A program made the translations under genes and the position numbers. Below are positions 33,613 through 45,719 of a DNA stretch of 64,000 bases, piece by piece. Position 1 is the stretch's first letter. Each line of letters starts with the position of its first letter. The stretch comes from Auricularia sp. M13 (Eukaryota; Basidiomycota; Agaricomycetes; Auriculariales; Auriculariaceae). The stretch is from assembly GCA_037042915.1 (NCBI GenBank), contig CM073199.1, forward strand, positions 682,001-746,000, given 5' to 3'. The notes beneath the pieces are model-generated. The model did no database searches. It worked only from the letters and a program-made list of their open reading frames with translations, and was not told where the DNA came from.

Positions 33613-34160
33613 CGTACACGATGTGAAGCGGCCCAGCGATAATATTTCAAACAGGAACATGTCCGAACATCGACTCGACTGACTCCTCTGCTCGACACGG
33701 GCTGTTCGGGTTTCGAGGCCAGGTCTTTTGGGAACGCCTGGGCTTCTGACTGTTGTTCCGTCCTCAGCGGAATCCTTCAACATCAGGGCGTCTCTGGGGT
33801 ATCTGTCCCCTGGTTTGAACCTGCAAATCTCTACCAAATGTAGGCACGGATGCTGCGCGCGCCTTATCGCACAGCATGTTGAGACGCCGGCTCATCCGAC
33901 ACGCCGGGGCACAGCATATTAAGATGCCGGCTGACGCGTCTATAACTCCGCCCTGCCTTTGCAGCCTCATTCAGGCGCTGAATTCGCAGATCAGGAGGGC
34001 CGATACACACGCTTCTGCTGCGGACACGCGCGACGGGTCGGCGACACGTTCACAAATCGTGTAGCCCAGGCCTCACATCCGCATAAAAGGACCGGCTGTC
34101 GGTCGATCCGCTATCAGCAATCGAATCCCGCAGCCTCTCGCAATTCTCACCAGTCCAACC
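33613..34160 (+). promoter_or_regulatory. Duplicated promoter region of NmrA-like copy 2
   Basis: The right part (33860-34160) is homologous to the upstream region of the first NmrA-like gene. It carries CATAAAAG at 34082-34089, 72 bp before the ATG. The left part holds the 3' end of the hydrolase gene and nothing recognised. Confidence 0.55.
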
Positions 34161-34889
34161 ATGTCCAAGACACTTGCATTCTTCGGAGCCTCTACCGGAT
34201 GCGGTCTCGTCGCCCTCAAGCGCGCTGTCGCCGATGGCCACACCTGCGTCGCCCTCCTCCGCGTGCCGTCCAAGCTGGACGCGCACTTCCCGACGCGCCC
34301 CGCGAACCTCGTCGTCAAGTCCGGTAACGCGCACGATGTCGCCGCCGTCGCGTCCTGCTTGACGGTGCCCGGCAACTCCGCTCAGCTCGTCGACGCCGTC
34401 TACTTCTCGATTGGCGGCAAGCTCGAGATTTCCAAGATGGGCCTCGACGATCCCAGCGTCTGCAGGAAGGGCATGACCGCCGTTCTCGACGCGCTCAAGC
34501 AGCTCCGTGCCCAGGGCGCCCAGGGCAGCCCGCTCATCGTCCCGATGAGCTCGACGGGCATCTCGGACCACGCGCGCGACGTCCCGCTGCTCCTCATCCC
34601 GATGTACAAACTGCTACTCGGCGAGGCGCACAAGGACAAGAAGGCGATGGAGGATCTCGTGATCAACAGCGGCGAGCGCTTCGTCATCCTGCGCCCTTCA
34701 TTTTTTGTCGAGGGCGACAAGCCCGGCAAGGCGATCCGCGTTGGGATAGAGGACCCTCAGCGCGGCGTCGAGACTCTGGAAATCGGCTACACCATCTCTC
34801 GCGAAGCTATCGGTGGATGGGTATACGAGAATGTCCTCCGCGGCGACGCTGGTCAGTATATTGGCAAGTCGGTCTCGATAACCTGGTAA
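34161..34889 (+). CDS. NmrA/SDR-like NAD(P)-binding protein, copy 2
   Basis: An intronless 242-residue protein with the same start, length and glycine-rich GASTGCG turn (residues 8-14) as the 2475-3203 gene. Only scattered substitutions separate the two (for example I/N and I/M changes near residue 90). Conservation of the frame in both copies suggests both are functional or recently duplicated. Here the gene lies upstream of a subtilase on the same strand, whereas copy 1 lies downstream of one, so the pair was rearranged after or during duplication. No signal peptide. Confidence 0.82.
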   Translation: MSKTLAFFGASTGCGLVALKRAVADGHTCVALLRVPSKLDAHFPTRPANLVVKSGNAHDVAAVASCLTVPGNSAQLVDAVYFSIGGKLEISKMGLDDPSVCRKGMTAVLDALKQLRAQGAQGSPLIVPMSSTGISDHARDVPLLLIPMYKLLLGEAHKDKKAMEDLVINSGERFVILRPSFFVEGDKPGKAIRVGIEDPQRGVETLEIGYTISREAIGGWVYENVLRGDAGQYIGKSVSITW

Positions 34890-34959
34890 TCCCTACTTGT
34901 AATATGTGGTATATCGAATCCTGTGCTATAGCCTGCGGAAATGTTATTCGTGAAGTTCC

Positions 34960-35797
34960 GACCCATGAAATTTGAAAGCTCGAAACTCATCGGAGTCCAA
35001 CGTTATCATCACGCGTAAGCGCTCCATGTTCAACCACGGGATGCGCAAAGGAGGCACTCCTTCAACCCCGTCCGAGGTATCTGCGTGCGTTCTCCACGCA
35101 CCAGGAAGGGATCCCGCTCCTTCGTCCTCGCGCACGTCTTGCGCGCAGCATACTACGCACGTAATCCGGAATGCTGTCTCGCGACTCGACAAAGAACTCT
35201 TTCTCCCAGTGCGCAGCTACCTATAAATCGCTTCTACCTCACATTGCTCATTTTTTGGAAGACCTTACCACGCGATCCGATCTGAAGGTTTTTTTACTTC
35301 GCTCTCGGACTGCTTCAGGCATCTACTAGTAGCGGACCAAATCTGATGACGCAGCTCGCTTTTTCTGCTTTCCATACATAGGCGCTAGGGATTGACTTCA
35401 ATGATCCGGAGCAGCGGGTGCAGGTGCTCGATTTTTTGGAACGCTTGGTCAGGCTAGCCTTGGTACCATGCACATGCATTGGAGACTGTTTAAGCGTGTG
35501 TCGCCAGCGTCGAGGGATTGTGCGAAACCGCCCCATTTGAACGCTTTACCGCCGCGGCAGTGCGCGCATTTCTGGACTACGCAATCCCTGACAACCGTAT
35601 TTCGTCCCACCTCTGAAGAGTCCGCTGACCTCGCGTGCGATTGGGGTACTTTTCGGCGCATCTCAATCCTTACTATGCCCCACGACTCATAGTCTCATTT
35701 GGCACTTCGTCATCGCACATCCAGGCGGGATTGACGGCCAGCTTCTCGAGTTGAAATCGCAACAGGGGCAATTCCCAGAGCCCGAGCATGCTGCCTG
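34960..35797 (+). pseudogene. Relic B of an unclassified duplicated gene
   Basis: Homologous to 43180-44825 but about half as long, so an internal part is missing. Protein-like stretches survive in changing frames: LGIDFNDPEQRVQVLDFLERL near 35390-35450, then EGLCETAPFERFTAAAVRAF near 35505-35570, and FVIAHPGGIDGQLLELKSQQ near 35705-35765 ending at a stop at 35797. Sequence similarity continues non-coding to about 35960. I do not recognise the family. Several frame changes and stops show it is decayed. Confidence 0.5.
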
Positions 35798-36062
35798 ACT
35801 TGGTTGCCGCCAGGTGGGCGCAGCACGGTGAGAAAACCTCTGCATGTGGGAGCCCGCAGTCGTGGGGTGGGAATTCCTGGAAGTGGACTCGCGCTCACGC
35901 CTGCGGCCCGAGTTATGGGACATTGTGTTTTCCTGCTGCCAGTGGCAAAGCTTTCTCGTATACGGCCATTCGAGGCTATCTTGTGATCTCAGTAATATGA
36001 GGCTGCGCCCTCGTGAAGCCTGAGCTACTCAATGACTCATGGGCATAGGCCATCCGTGGATA

Positions 36063-36322
36063 CTGTACGCACACGCTCTATTACCGGCTCCGCAGGCCCG
36101 TGACAGGGCGGAACTATTACCGCGGAGGCTTCGTGACCGTGACAAAACAACTTTATTACCTTCGCGGCGGCGAAAATTTTGCTATATTTGAGCTCCCCGA
36201 GGGTGCAAAAAGCGTGACATCCCATTACCGGGACCCACCTGTGACGCGTGAAAAAACGACATTATTACCGGGCCGCGGCACCTCTGTGACGCGTGACGCG
36301 GTAATAGAGCGTGTGCGTACAG
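36063..36322. mobile_element. TA-flanked MITE (Tc1/mariner-like), 260 bp
   Basis: Perfect 24-bp terminal inverted repeats (36063-36086 and 36299-36322), beginning CTGTACGCACACG and ending at ATTACCG, are flanked by TA on both sides. This is the usual target duplication of Tc1/mariner elements. The interior has several further ATTACC(G) motifs separated by GC-rich spacers and no coding frame. Perfect arms suggest recent activity. Confidence 0.8.
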
Positions 36323-36817
36323 TATATAGAACATTGCAGGTGAAGATCGCCGAGCGGGATCGGACAGAAGAGTCAAGAGCTGCGGTAAAATCAGAGCAGC
36401 GCATCCTTCAACAAGTCCCCGCACATACAGACCGCGGTAGGCTACACCCTTTCCACATGGGTGCACGTGAGCTGCGGGGAGCTTCGGTCAAATTATCAGC
36501 TGGAATTGAGTTTTCGGACGCAAGTCTGGTTTCCCTCATCACACCACGATACCGAATCTAGCCGAGACTTTACGCAACGATCCTATGCCTCAGCCTTTCA
36601 CTTACATAGACCACATTTTCTGTTAATAATCGAGGATATATAGGGATCTGTCGGACCGGCGCTCCGCGTCTATGTAAATGCTGCGCACGCGATGGGCGTG
36701 ACTTGTTCCGGCGCGTCCACGACAAACGGGATGATTTGCAGCATTTGTATAATGTATCTTGCTGCCCATAAAAGCGCCAGCTGCGTACTTACTTGATCCC
36801 CCACTGATCGCGCCACC
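36323..36817. other. Upstream region of subtilase copy 2
   Basis: Holds a CATAAAAG TATA box at 36767-36774, 44 bp before the ATG at 36818. The rest shows no gene. Confidence 0.5.
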
Positions 36818-39800
36818 ATGTTGCGCTCACTGGCGGTTGCGCTCCTTTCGACCGGCGCTGCGCTGGCAGCGGTCAAGACTTCCGATTTTCTCGGGTGCGT
36901 TTTGCCCGCCATGCTCTGAACCTCCACTAAGGTCGACTCTTCGCAGGCTCACGCGCAAGAATGTCAATGCTACCATTCCTGGCGCGTTCATCGTAGAGCT
37001 CTCCTCGTCGCCCACGAAGCGCGCTGCGGATGTGTGTGCATCCCCGCAGCATGATAGCCAACTCATGTTTGCATCGAGGCTCATGCCGACTTCTTGGGCG
37101 AGCTCGACAAGCGCGCTGCTGGCAAATTCGCAATGCGGACGAAATACGACTCGCCGCTCTTCAATGGCATTGCCATCCAGCTTCATGTTAGTTGCATACC
37201 TCCGTACTATATATGCCTAGAGCGTACTCAACTCATGTGCATTCTCAGAACCCGGAAGTACGCAGTTCCTGTGACTGGTTCCGCATCACTGAGCCTGGTC
37301 TAGGACCTCGCCAGCCTCAAATCCATCCCCAATGTTGTCGCTGTGCGCCCTGTCAAGATCTTCCACGCTCCAGAGTACGATTCCCCGGCCCTGCAGATGC
37401 AAGGCTAACCCAGTCCTTACAGAACTATCAACCGCCGCATTCTCTCCGGTCCCAATGACCCCGAGGCAATCCCGTTCGGCCAGAGCACTCACTACATGAC
37501 AGTGCGGGGCTTTATGCAGGTTGTCATGCTGTATCTGATGCTCGGAACAGGGTGTCGACCGTGTTCATGAGCAAGGAATCACTGGTAAAGGAATCAAGAT
37601 TGGCATGCACGTCGTCTCTGTTGTCGCAACTGCGCCTGGGCTGACTCATGATGCAGCATCGACACGGGCGTCGACTACATGCATCCCAACCTCGGCGGCG
37701 CCTTTGGTCCGGGGAATAAGGTCGCTGGTACGTCAGTAGTCTTCTTGCGTGATCAAGTTGAATTCAACCAATGCGCGCAGGCGGGTACGACTTTGTGGGC
37801 GACGAATACATTGGTGTCGACCCTCCGATCCCGGACGAGGACCCGCGCGACACCTGTGTCGGACACGGCACCCACGTCGCTGGGATAATCGGCGCTAACC
37901 CAGGAAATGAGTACAACATTTCTGGTGTCGCGTATGACGCGACGATCCTGGCGTACCGCGTCTTCAGCTGCTACGGCCTGACGAGCGACGACATCCTCGC
38001 CGACGCCATGCTGCGCGCATATTCGGACGGCGTCGACATCCTCACCATGAGTCTGGGCAGCGCTGACGGCTGGTCGAGCGAAACGCTTGCCGTGATCGCG
38101 AGCAGAATTGCAGACCGCGGCCGCGTTGTCACTGTTTCCGCAGGAAATAGCGGGCAGAGTGGTGCAATGTTCTTCTCGTCGCCCGCGACGGGTGAGAGCG
38201 TCATCTCCGTTGCCTCAGTTCAGAAGTGAGTTGCTCTTGTCTGCCGAGTGATATTATTGAAACTGTTTGAAGTATCATCACCCTGCACCCCGCGTTAACA
38301 ACCAGCGTCGAGCATGCGCCCATTGTATGTTCATCGTTTTGCGTTTATAATTGCATCTCTGAACCTCCCAGCCTTACGACGATGCCAACTACTTTGCCAC
38401 AGCGGGTCAACCACTCCACGTTGAAGAAAAGCCGTACACAGTACACGCACTGTCTACCGATACTGGTGCGGCCTATTTTCACTTCCTTTAATCTTTTTCA
38501 TGCTGTCATAGCCGCCGACGACATGGCATGCGCCCCGATTGACGAAGACTTGTCGCCATATGCGGTCGTAATCCGTCCGTCTAGCTCTATCTGCGATTTT
38601 GTTTGTTTCACCTCGTTTTCTGGGGCTGGTTGCTGATGTTTCGACAGAGAACGCAGCTCGACAACCTGTTGAATGCAGTGCGTCGTCTTCACATTATAGT
38701 GGAAGTCGCTGATCCGCTGAATGTTATTTGCAGAACACTCAACTGGTGATAGTCTACGAGTGAGTCTGACTGCAATATGTTGTCGTCTCTATTGCTGACG
38801 CGCGCCATCACCAAGCACGGCACCATTCCAGGTCTCGGGCTATTTCTCCACCGTTTATCTCACAAAAAAGGAGGATGGCGAATTCGTGTGTTGCCTATAA
38901 TCGTTTCCCTCCAGCGACCTTCTCACAGAAGTCGACAGCTTGTTTCCGAGGCCGCAAAGTCTACCATCACAGTGACGTTCCCGCAGACAAACTCTGGCAT
39001 CGATGTGCCGAACAACGACGACGGCGGCCTGACGTCCTGGTTTTCCTCCTTCGGCCCGAGCAATGAGGTCCTCTTCAAGCCCGCCATTGCCGCTCCCGGA
39101 GGTGCGCATCGGAGAGTTGCACATCATCATTTAATTGAATGACGACTGCGTCTCAGGAAATATTACCAGCACCTGGCTGATCGACGGCGGCTCGTGGGCT
39201 GTTGATAGCGGGACATCCATGTCGTGTCCTTATGTACGCACGCCGGCTCTCTTTCCTCCCGGGATCTCATGATTCCGCAGATTGCGGGAAGCGCTGCGCT
39301 TTTGCTGCAGGTTAAGGGCAAGGCCGCTGCAAAGAACATACGCTCGATCTTGCAGTCAACCTCGAAGGCTATCCCGGCTTCTAGAGAGAAGGGCGCACCA
39401 GCACAGACTCTTGCGCAGGCTGGCGCGGGCTTGGTGAACCTCTACAATGCGATCAATGTGAAGACGGAGGTATCGCCCGCCGAACTTCTGTTGAACGATA
39501 CGGCGCACTGGAAGGGCCTGTGAGTGCTTCGCGCTGATTTGCTTTGATTCTTGAGCAACATCGCACAGGCATACTATCACAATCAAGAACACCGGAAAGA
39601 AGGTCCAGACGTACAAGATCGACCACCAGCCGGCCAATACGCTGATTTCCCTTGATGCGGTATGAGCAGTCGGCATTCAGTCCTTCGAAATATTGATCTC
39701 GTGAAGACCAAGATCAACTACTTGTACTATCCCGACATCAAGCAGGTGGATGCGCCGGCAGGCGTGCATCTCAGTCTCTCACGCGTGACTGTGCTCCCGG

Positions 39801-40560
39801 GTCACACGGCGACGGTGCTCGCCACTATTACCCCGCCCAAGAGCGTGGACCCAAAGCTGCTGCCCATCGTATCCGGATGGATCACGGTGTCCGGCTCGCA
39901 GGGCGACAGTGCCAAGGTCTCGTACATGGGTATCGCTGGGTCTCTCCTTGACGCGCAGGCCATTAGCACGGGCAACCGCATGCTCGTTGAGGCCGATGGT
40001 GGCTTGCCTGCCGTGCTGCCGCTCGACCAGCAGTTCCTATATGCTCAGCGCGGCCCGAGGAACTACACACTCGACAACTTGCCCATCTTTGCCTTCCTGT
40101 GCGCAACTTTCCTCATCGCCTGAATGCCGATTTGTTGATGCTTGACTTTGATTTGTTTAGGATGGCACAGGGTTCGCGTCACGTGACACTCGACCTAATC
40201 GACGCCAAGTCCAACATCACGTCGACTATTCCAAACCCGCTGGAATCAGCACCTCCGCATGGCAAACGCGGTCTAGAATGGTCTTGGTGGTGGCCGGGCC
40301 TGAAGCCTGAGCCAATTCCGACTCTCGGTGCCATCGCTGACTGGCGTGACGAGACGCGCGGCGCAGCATTCCAGAGTGGACTGCCATTTATCCCGGTGGA
40401 CTTTCCGACACAATTTGCGAATGGGACCGAAGTACCCTTTGGCCAGTACAAGCTCCTGGTTCGCGCACTGCGTCTCAATGGAAACACGAGCCAGGCGTCC
40501 GACTGGGATATCTACGTCAGCCAGCAGGTTGGCCTCGTAGAGGGATGCACATTCTGTTGA
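36818..40560 (+). CDS. Subtilisin-like serine protease (S8), copy 2
   Basis: Secreted multi-domain subtilase with many short introns. Order: signal peptide (MLRSLAVALLSTGAALA), propeptide (GAFIVELSSSPTKRAAD...), catalytic Asp in IDTGVDY (codon 37661-37663), catalytic His in GHGTHVAG (37864-37866), oxyanion Asn in SAGNSGQSG (about 38140-38157) and a PA-like inserted segment. Then come the nucleophile Ser in SGTSMSCPY (39216-39218) and a C-terminal Fn3-like region as in C5a-peptidase/Vpr-type fungal subtilases. A 47-nt intron (37032-37078) is needed to keep the propeptide in frame; all three paralogs share it. One intron (37607-37656) begins with GC where copy 1 has GT. A tiny 9-nt exon (N-P-E) precedes the DLASL segment. 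Likely degrades extracellular protein. Confidence 0.88.
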
Positions 40561-41184
40561 CATGATCTAGACTAACTGCAATTGGCGGGATCTCATTCAC
40601 TCATTTTATCACTCCCTTCATATCTCAATTGATTACTCTATACAACCCCGGTCCCCAAGATTCATTGCGTCGAGGACGCTGTGCCCTTCCGCAAGCATGG
40701 CGGCGGTGCTGACGGCTGGATGGCTAGCTCAAGGACACATCCATGGATGCCTTGCGTAGTGGCGCGGCTCACGCACGCTCCAATACTGCCAGCGAGCGCG
40801 GCACCGGCATTGCCACCAGGCTGCTATGCGCAATGATATGCATACCGTCTGTGCAGTGACTTGAGAAATGACCTGAACTATCTTTGAGCTATAATGTAGA
40901 ACGAATCAGGAATTTGCTTTGTGAATCTTGCACCGCCCTCGGTGGCTGACGCGTCCCCAACTCCGCTTTCCGGCCCGCCTCTCTTTCGCTCAGCAACCCG
41001 CGGGTGCAGTTGAAACACACGCCCGTCGCCTATCATTTATCCTCGAGATATTATACACGAGCTATGCCAGCTTGAAATACGGAGCACAATTGGAGAAAGC
41101 TTCGGCATGAGCACCGCCCTGCTCACTTCTTCGGCTTCAAGAAACATCGGAGAATTGCAACTCCAGCAGCGCTGATGGGCAGCC
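40561..41184. other. Intergenic region between tandem secreted hydrolases
   Basis: The first 70 bp (ggcgggatctcatt...) recur near 58690-58745 beside the fourth subtilase remnant, so they are the subtilase 3' UTR. No gene or clear promoter motif is seen in the rest. Confidence 0.5.
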
Positions 41185-42944
41185 ATGCTTCTTGGACTCG
41201 TACCCCCGCTCATGAGCATGGGCGCTTTCCACTCCTTACTATTTTTCGCCGTAGCACTCGCGCGCGCATCAGACAACTCTCGGACATTCGACTGGTTTGC
41301 GGTACGTTGGCAGGGCAGCACCATGAAGAAACTGAATGTTGAACTTACTGTATTTTAGCTCGCACCGTCCAGGAACCTTACATGGACGACCTGCTTCGAC
41401 GGGTTCCAGTGCGCACGACTGAGCGTCCCTCTGGATCATGCCACTCCATCTGGCGCCCAAGCGCACATTGCGCTCCAGCTATACCCGGCAACAGACAGAT
41501 CCAACTACGCAGGTAAGCTCTTAGGCTGAGTACATGGTTGTACCTAGCATTAACATGGTCGTTGCAGGCACAATTTTTATTAACCCTGGCGGTCCCGGCA
41601 ATTCGGGCACGCAGTTCGTGCTCGCCAACGCGGCCAAGTTTGTGCAGATGTTTGGGCCGACGTTCGACGTGCTGGGCTTTGATCCACGCGGTGTAGGCGC
41701 GACGACGCCGCGCGCAGACTGCTTTGACTCGGTCGACAAGGCGGATGTGTTTGATGCGAAGAGCAAGCTCGTGTTGAAGGACGGCGATGGGTCCATTCCT
41801 CTTGTGCGGGCGCAGGCACAGATTCTTGCGCAAGTCTGCGCGAAGAAGCTCGCGCCGGATGAACATGGAGCTGTGCGGTTCATGGACACGAAAAGCGTGG
41901 CAACAGATATGATGCTCATGCTGGAGAAGCTTGGACACGACAAGCTGCTCTATTGGGGAATGGTGCGTTTTTTTCAATCGTACATATAATGTGGTTATTG
42001 AGCTTCTACCTCAGAGCTACGGAACTGTGCTTGGACAATACTTTGCTGCGCTGTTTCCCGAGAAGGTCGGCCGCATGATTCTCGACGGCATTGCGGACGG
42101 CAAAAAATGGCAGGCTGGCGATGTCATCCCGTTCATCGCCGATGCCAACAAGGTCATGACCCAGTTCTATGTCGACTGTGTCAAGGCGGGCCCATCCAAA
42201 TGTGCCGTTGCCGAGGCCACTGCCGACTTGGTGGAGCAGCGCGTCGCGCGCATAGTCGACTTGCTGTCAGATGATCCGATCCCCATTCCCGAAAGCGTCA
42301 CCGGTCCATACGTCTACACAGCGGACGACGCGCATCTGCGCATCATCTCATCCTTCTACACCCCTCTCTCCGGCTTCCCAGACCTTGCGCTGTGGCTAGG
42401 AGCGATCGAAGCACGCAACGCGTCGTTCTTCTCGCAGCAAAGTTTTGCGAGCTCACAGGCCGACCTCGCACCGTGGCTGCGGTCAAACCAAGCGCAATTT
42501 GCCATCGAGTGCGCGGACTGGGCGGGTGCGGACGGCTCGCTCACAGGAAACGTCGCTGTCGTGCGGAACGCGACGGCGCTTTCCAAGTGGCTCGGCCCCA
42601 TCTGGAGCATCATTCCCGTCAAGTGCGGCGCTTGGGTTGCAGCTATCCGCCCGAAGGACCGCTTTTCAGGCGCCGTAAAAGCTGACTTGGCAATTCCGAT
42701 CATGGGCATATCCAACCGGTACGATGCAGTGACTCCTCTGAGAGGTGCAGAGGCTGTTGCGGCACGCTTTACTGGCATGCGAATCCTGGTGCAGGATACT
42801 GTCGGGCATACCGCGTTCGGCTCGCTTTCTGCATGCGTTTCTGACGCTGTGCGAGCGTACATGACTAGCGGAGAACTGCCGAATGCCGGAGCGGTCTGCC
42901 AACCTGACGAGATTCCTCTCCTGGGCAGTGTGAACACGGCATAG
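41185..42944 (+). CDS. Secreted TAP-like alpha/beta hydrolase
   Basis: Four exons (41185-41301, 41359-41512, 41568-41962, 42015-42944) give 531 residues. A start at 41218 would give 520. N-terminal hydrophobic signal peptide (SLLFFAVALARA). Hydrolase motifs: FINPGGPGNSG (oxyanion loop), DVLGFDPRGVG and the nucleophile in GMSYGT, formed across the last splice junction. Then come the acid residue in NRYDAVTP and the catalytic His in DTVGHTAFGS, followed by a Cys-containing C-terminus typical of the TAP C-terminal domain. Family members are tripeptidyl aminopeptidases or related proteinases and esterases, so it probably trims peptides made by the neighbouring subtilases. The shared pathway is inferred from context only. 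No defect seen. Confidence 0.88.
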
Positions 42945-43179
42945 TCGTTGTCTTTGATACTGCAGCCTTGCGTCCCCCATCCTTACCGCGTTTGTGCCCT
43001 CAGCTCATTATGCGTAACAAATGGATCTCCGTCCTCTAAGATGTATGAACCTGGCAAGAACGTAGCCCAAAAGCCTTACCTCTTTCTGGTGCTCCTCACT
43101 ATCAGGGATGACAAGCTATTATCTTCGCTTGAATATATCCCGCGCGGTGACTTTGGTCGGTATGTTGACAAGTGTGTCC

Positions 43180-44825
43180 ATAATCCCTTCGGAGTACTGT
43201 AACGGAGTTCGAACGTTATCACCTTACTTAAGCGCTCATCGCTCCGGATGCGCCAGGAAACTTTTTCTTTGCTGTTGCCTGATGCACCTGCGCATTCTCG
43301 AAGCACCAGGAGAAGGACCGGATCCTTTATCCTCACGTACGTCTTGCGCGCATCATACTACGCATGCAATCCGGAATGCTGTCTCGCGACTCGAGAAAGG
43401 ACTCCATCTCCCAGGTAAGCCTCTATGCGCGACATGGCTCTTCATCCTACCATTGCTGATTGACTAAAAGACCTTACCACACGTTCCGGTATCACGGATT
43501 GTTACTTTGCTTTCGACGAATCTTTAATAGTCTGCTTCAGCAGACCGATCAGCACAAAGGGCACTGTTCGACGGCCATGGCAATAGTACTCCTCAGGATG
43601 TTCCGGGATGAGATAGTGTGTCCATTAATACAAGATTATCAACAGCGTACGTGATGAGTTTTCCAGTGGAATCGCCTTTGAGACCTTCCTGGGCGTACTG
43701 ATTAGCGTGCTTAGGGCCCATCCATTCGTGAAAAGCGCAGACACTGATATCTAATTATCAATGCAGGCACGGTTGAATGCTGTCACACCGATCTCGGAGC
43801 GCGTCTGGAAGAACATGCGCCACAGAAAGTTTCACACTTGCGCAGTCGTACTGCGCGAGGAGTTCGCCGTCGCTGTCAGAGCCTGGCAGCCTTTGCTTCG
43901 GCGGCACTTCCCTCCATTTGGCTCGCCGAGCCGGAGCATGACCAGCATTGACAACGCATTCGACCGAGGCGACATTTACTCTGGCCGCCGCCCATTCACC
44001 GACCTGCTGATCGAGGACTGGCGCGCCATGTTCCTCGGCGAGCGCAACGGGCGGTACACGCGCACTGTCTCGTGGAGCGATGCCCCGCGAGAGCTGCTCG
44101 ATGAGATCCTGCGCTGTGAAGAGCGCCGTCTTGCGACATTGCGGTGGCTGTGGGAAGATTCGGTACTGCGATGAATTTTGGTACGTACTTGCCTAGAATT
44201 GCAAGCGTCGGTCAGTAGTACTGAGACCTTGCTAATAGCCAAAGAACGCTTTGGAATGCGACGCACAAGGTCTGTCCCCGAAACGACCGCATATTTGATG
44301 CACTCGCTTGTAGCTACTCATTGTTCAGAATGTACTGAAAGTACTCTCTTGTCTATCCGCTGCCGCCGTCAAGCCGCCGTTGCATCGTCATGCTTAGCCA
44401 CACAAGGCGTGCATGAGGACGTGCGCTGTCTTCCGTCTATATGTCTGAGTCACAGTTTTCCTCTCATCGGATGCGTGTCATTGATTTGTTCCTCCTCCCA
44501 GAGTTCCCATGCACAGGCATTGGAGGTTGTGTCGCCAGCGTCGAGGGATTGTGCAAAACCGCCCCATGTGAACGCTGTACCGCCGCGCATTTCCGGACTA
44601 CACAATCCCTGACAACCCTATTTCGTCCCAGTCTGTTGACCTCGCGTGCGATTGGGGTACTCTTCGGTGTCGTACTACTCTCAATCCTATCCTGTGCCCC
44701 ACGGTGACGACTCGCAGTCTCATTTGGCACTTCGTCATCGGCGATCGCACATCGACGGCCAGCTTAGGCTTCTCGAGTTGAAATCGCAACAGGGGCAATT
44801 CCGAATCGCAGAGCGCGAGCATGCT
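43180..44825 (+). pseudogene. Relic A of an unclassified duplicated gene
   Basis: The longest copy of the sequence also seen at 34960-35797 and 180-420. Its best-preserved exon is an open frame at 43761-44174 of 137 residues (AVAVRAWQPLLRRHF, SMTSIDNAFDRGDIYSG, DAPRELLDEILRCEERRLA). Its composition is protein-like, with charged helices but no motif I know. A preceding frame (STAMAIVLLRMFRDEIVCPL, about 43570-43640) could be an upstream exon. The 3' part (44540-44825) is frameshifted relative to copy B and lacks bases that B has. I cannot tell whether 43761-44174 is still expressed. Confidence 0.45.
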
Positions 44826-44895
44826 GTCTGACTTGGTTGCCGCTGTGCGGATACAGCCCGGTGAGTAAAGCTCTGCATGTGGGACTCCCTCGTGG

Positions 44896-45314
44896 TCATG
44901 GGGCTGAGAATTCCTGGCCTGGCGTTGGCGCTCTCGCGTGCGGCTGGGCCTTGAGGGCGTCTGCAGTGAGCTCTTCGAGCTCGTCTGGAGTTAGGTGGGC
45001 GAACGGATCGGCAGCGCTGCCCTCGTCCAGGCACCTATCGCCCTTCGCGCGTGTGTAGCTGGCGCCGCACTGGGGACAGGTCCCGCGTAGGTCCGTCATA
45101 TGCCGTCGGGGCGGGAGTAGCAGCGCCCACAATTATCCTCAGGGCACATATAGCAGGGATGTTCGTGAGGTTGCACCTTCCTGTTGTCGGCGTCAGGCTT
45201 GCGCCGACAGGCTGCTTTCTTGACGCCGCGTGGCTGCGTCGTCGGCCCTGTGCAAGCTATTTCCTTCTGCTTGACTGGTCGTGTCAGCCGGGGGTGCGGC
45301 GGGGACGTTGTCAC
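44896..45314 (-). pseudogene. Cysteine-rich zinc-ribbon-like gene, broken frames
   Basis: Two overlapping minus-strand frames look like one protein. The first (45314-45096) ends CYMCPEDNCGRCYSRPDG, and the second (starting about 45099) continues TDLRGTCPQCGASYTRAKGDRC, then DPFAHLTPDELEELTADAL. The C-X2-C pairs resemble a zinc ribbon, and the acidic helix is protein-like. The frame change at 45096-45100 has no GT-AG intron, so a frameshift or decayed gene is likely. Family not recognised. Confidence 0.4.
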
Positions 45315-45719
45315 AGGTGAAGGCGCGCGGGGGGCATCGAATTATGTCGCGAGGATCTTGGCGAGGTTGCTCCGAGTGTCTGCGGGCTTGACGAGTTAGA
45401 GTCGAGTGCGAGTTGCGCGGATACGATGGCGCTGGCGTTGTGTCGATGCTGCGTAGACGCGGGAGGGAAACGAACTCGCGATCGGGGCTGGCGAGAGCGC
45501 CGACACTGCGTAGCTCAAGAGTAGTAGTCGTTGTCGAATCTGCAGCTTGTGTCCGACTGCGGCAACGGCATGGACTCGTCCGAAGTGGGCGGTGCCGAAG
45601 TCGAGTCGATTCGCGAGGACTCACGAGTCTTGATCATCTCCAGAGAAAGACAGCGAGACGAAGTGAAGGCTGTAATACATGGCCACAGCGCTGACCCTGC
45701 GCCTCTGAGTTACTGCATG

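Noticed and set aside
37032-37078. Frameshift in the propeptide of subtilase copy 2
   Set aside because: A 47-nt GT-AG intron explains it, and the same intron is present in copies 1 and 3.
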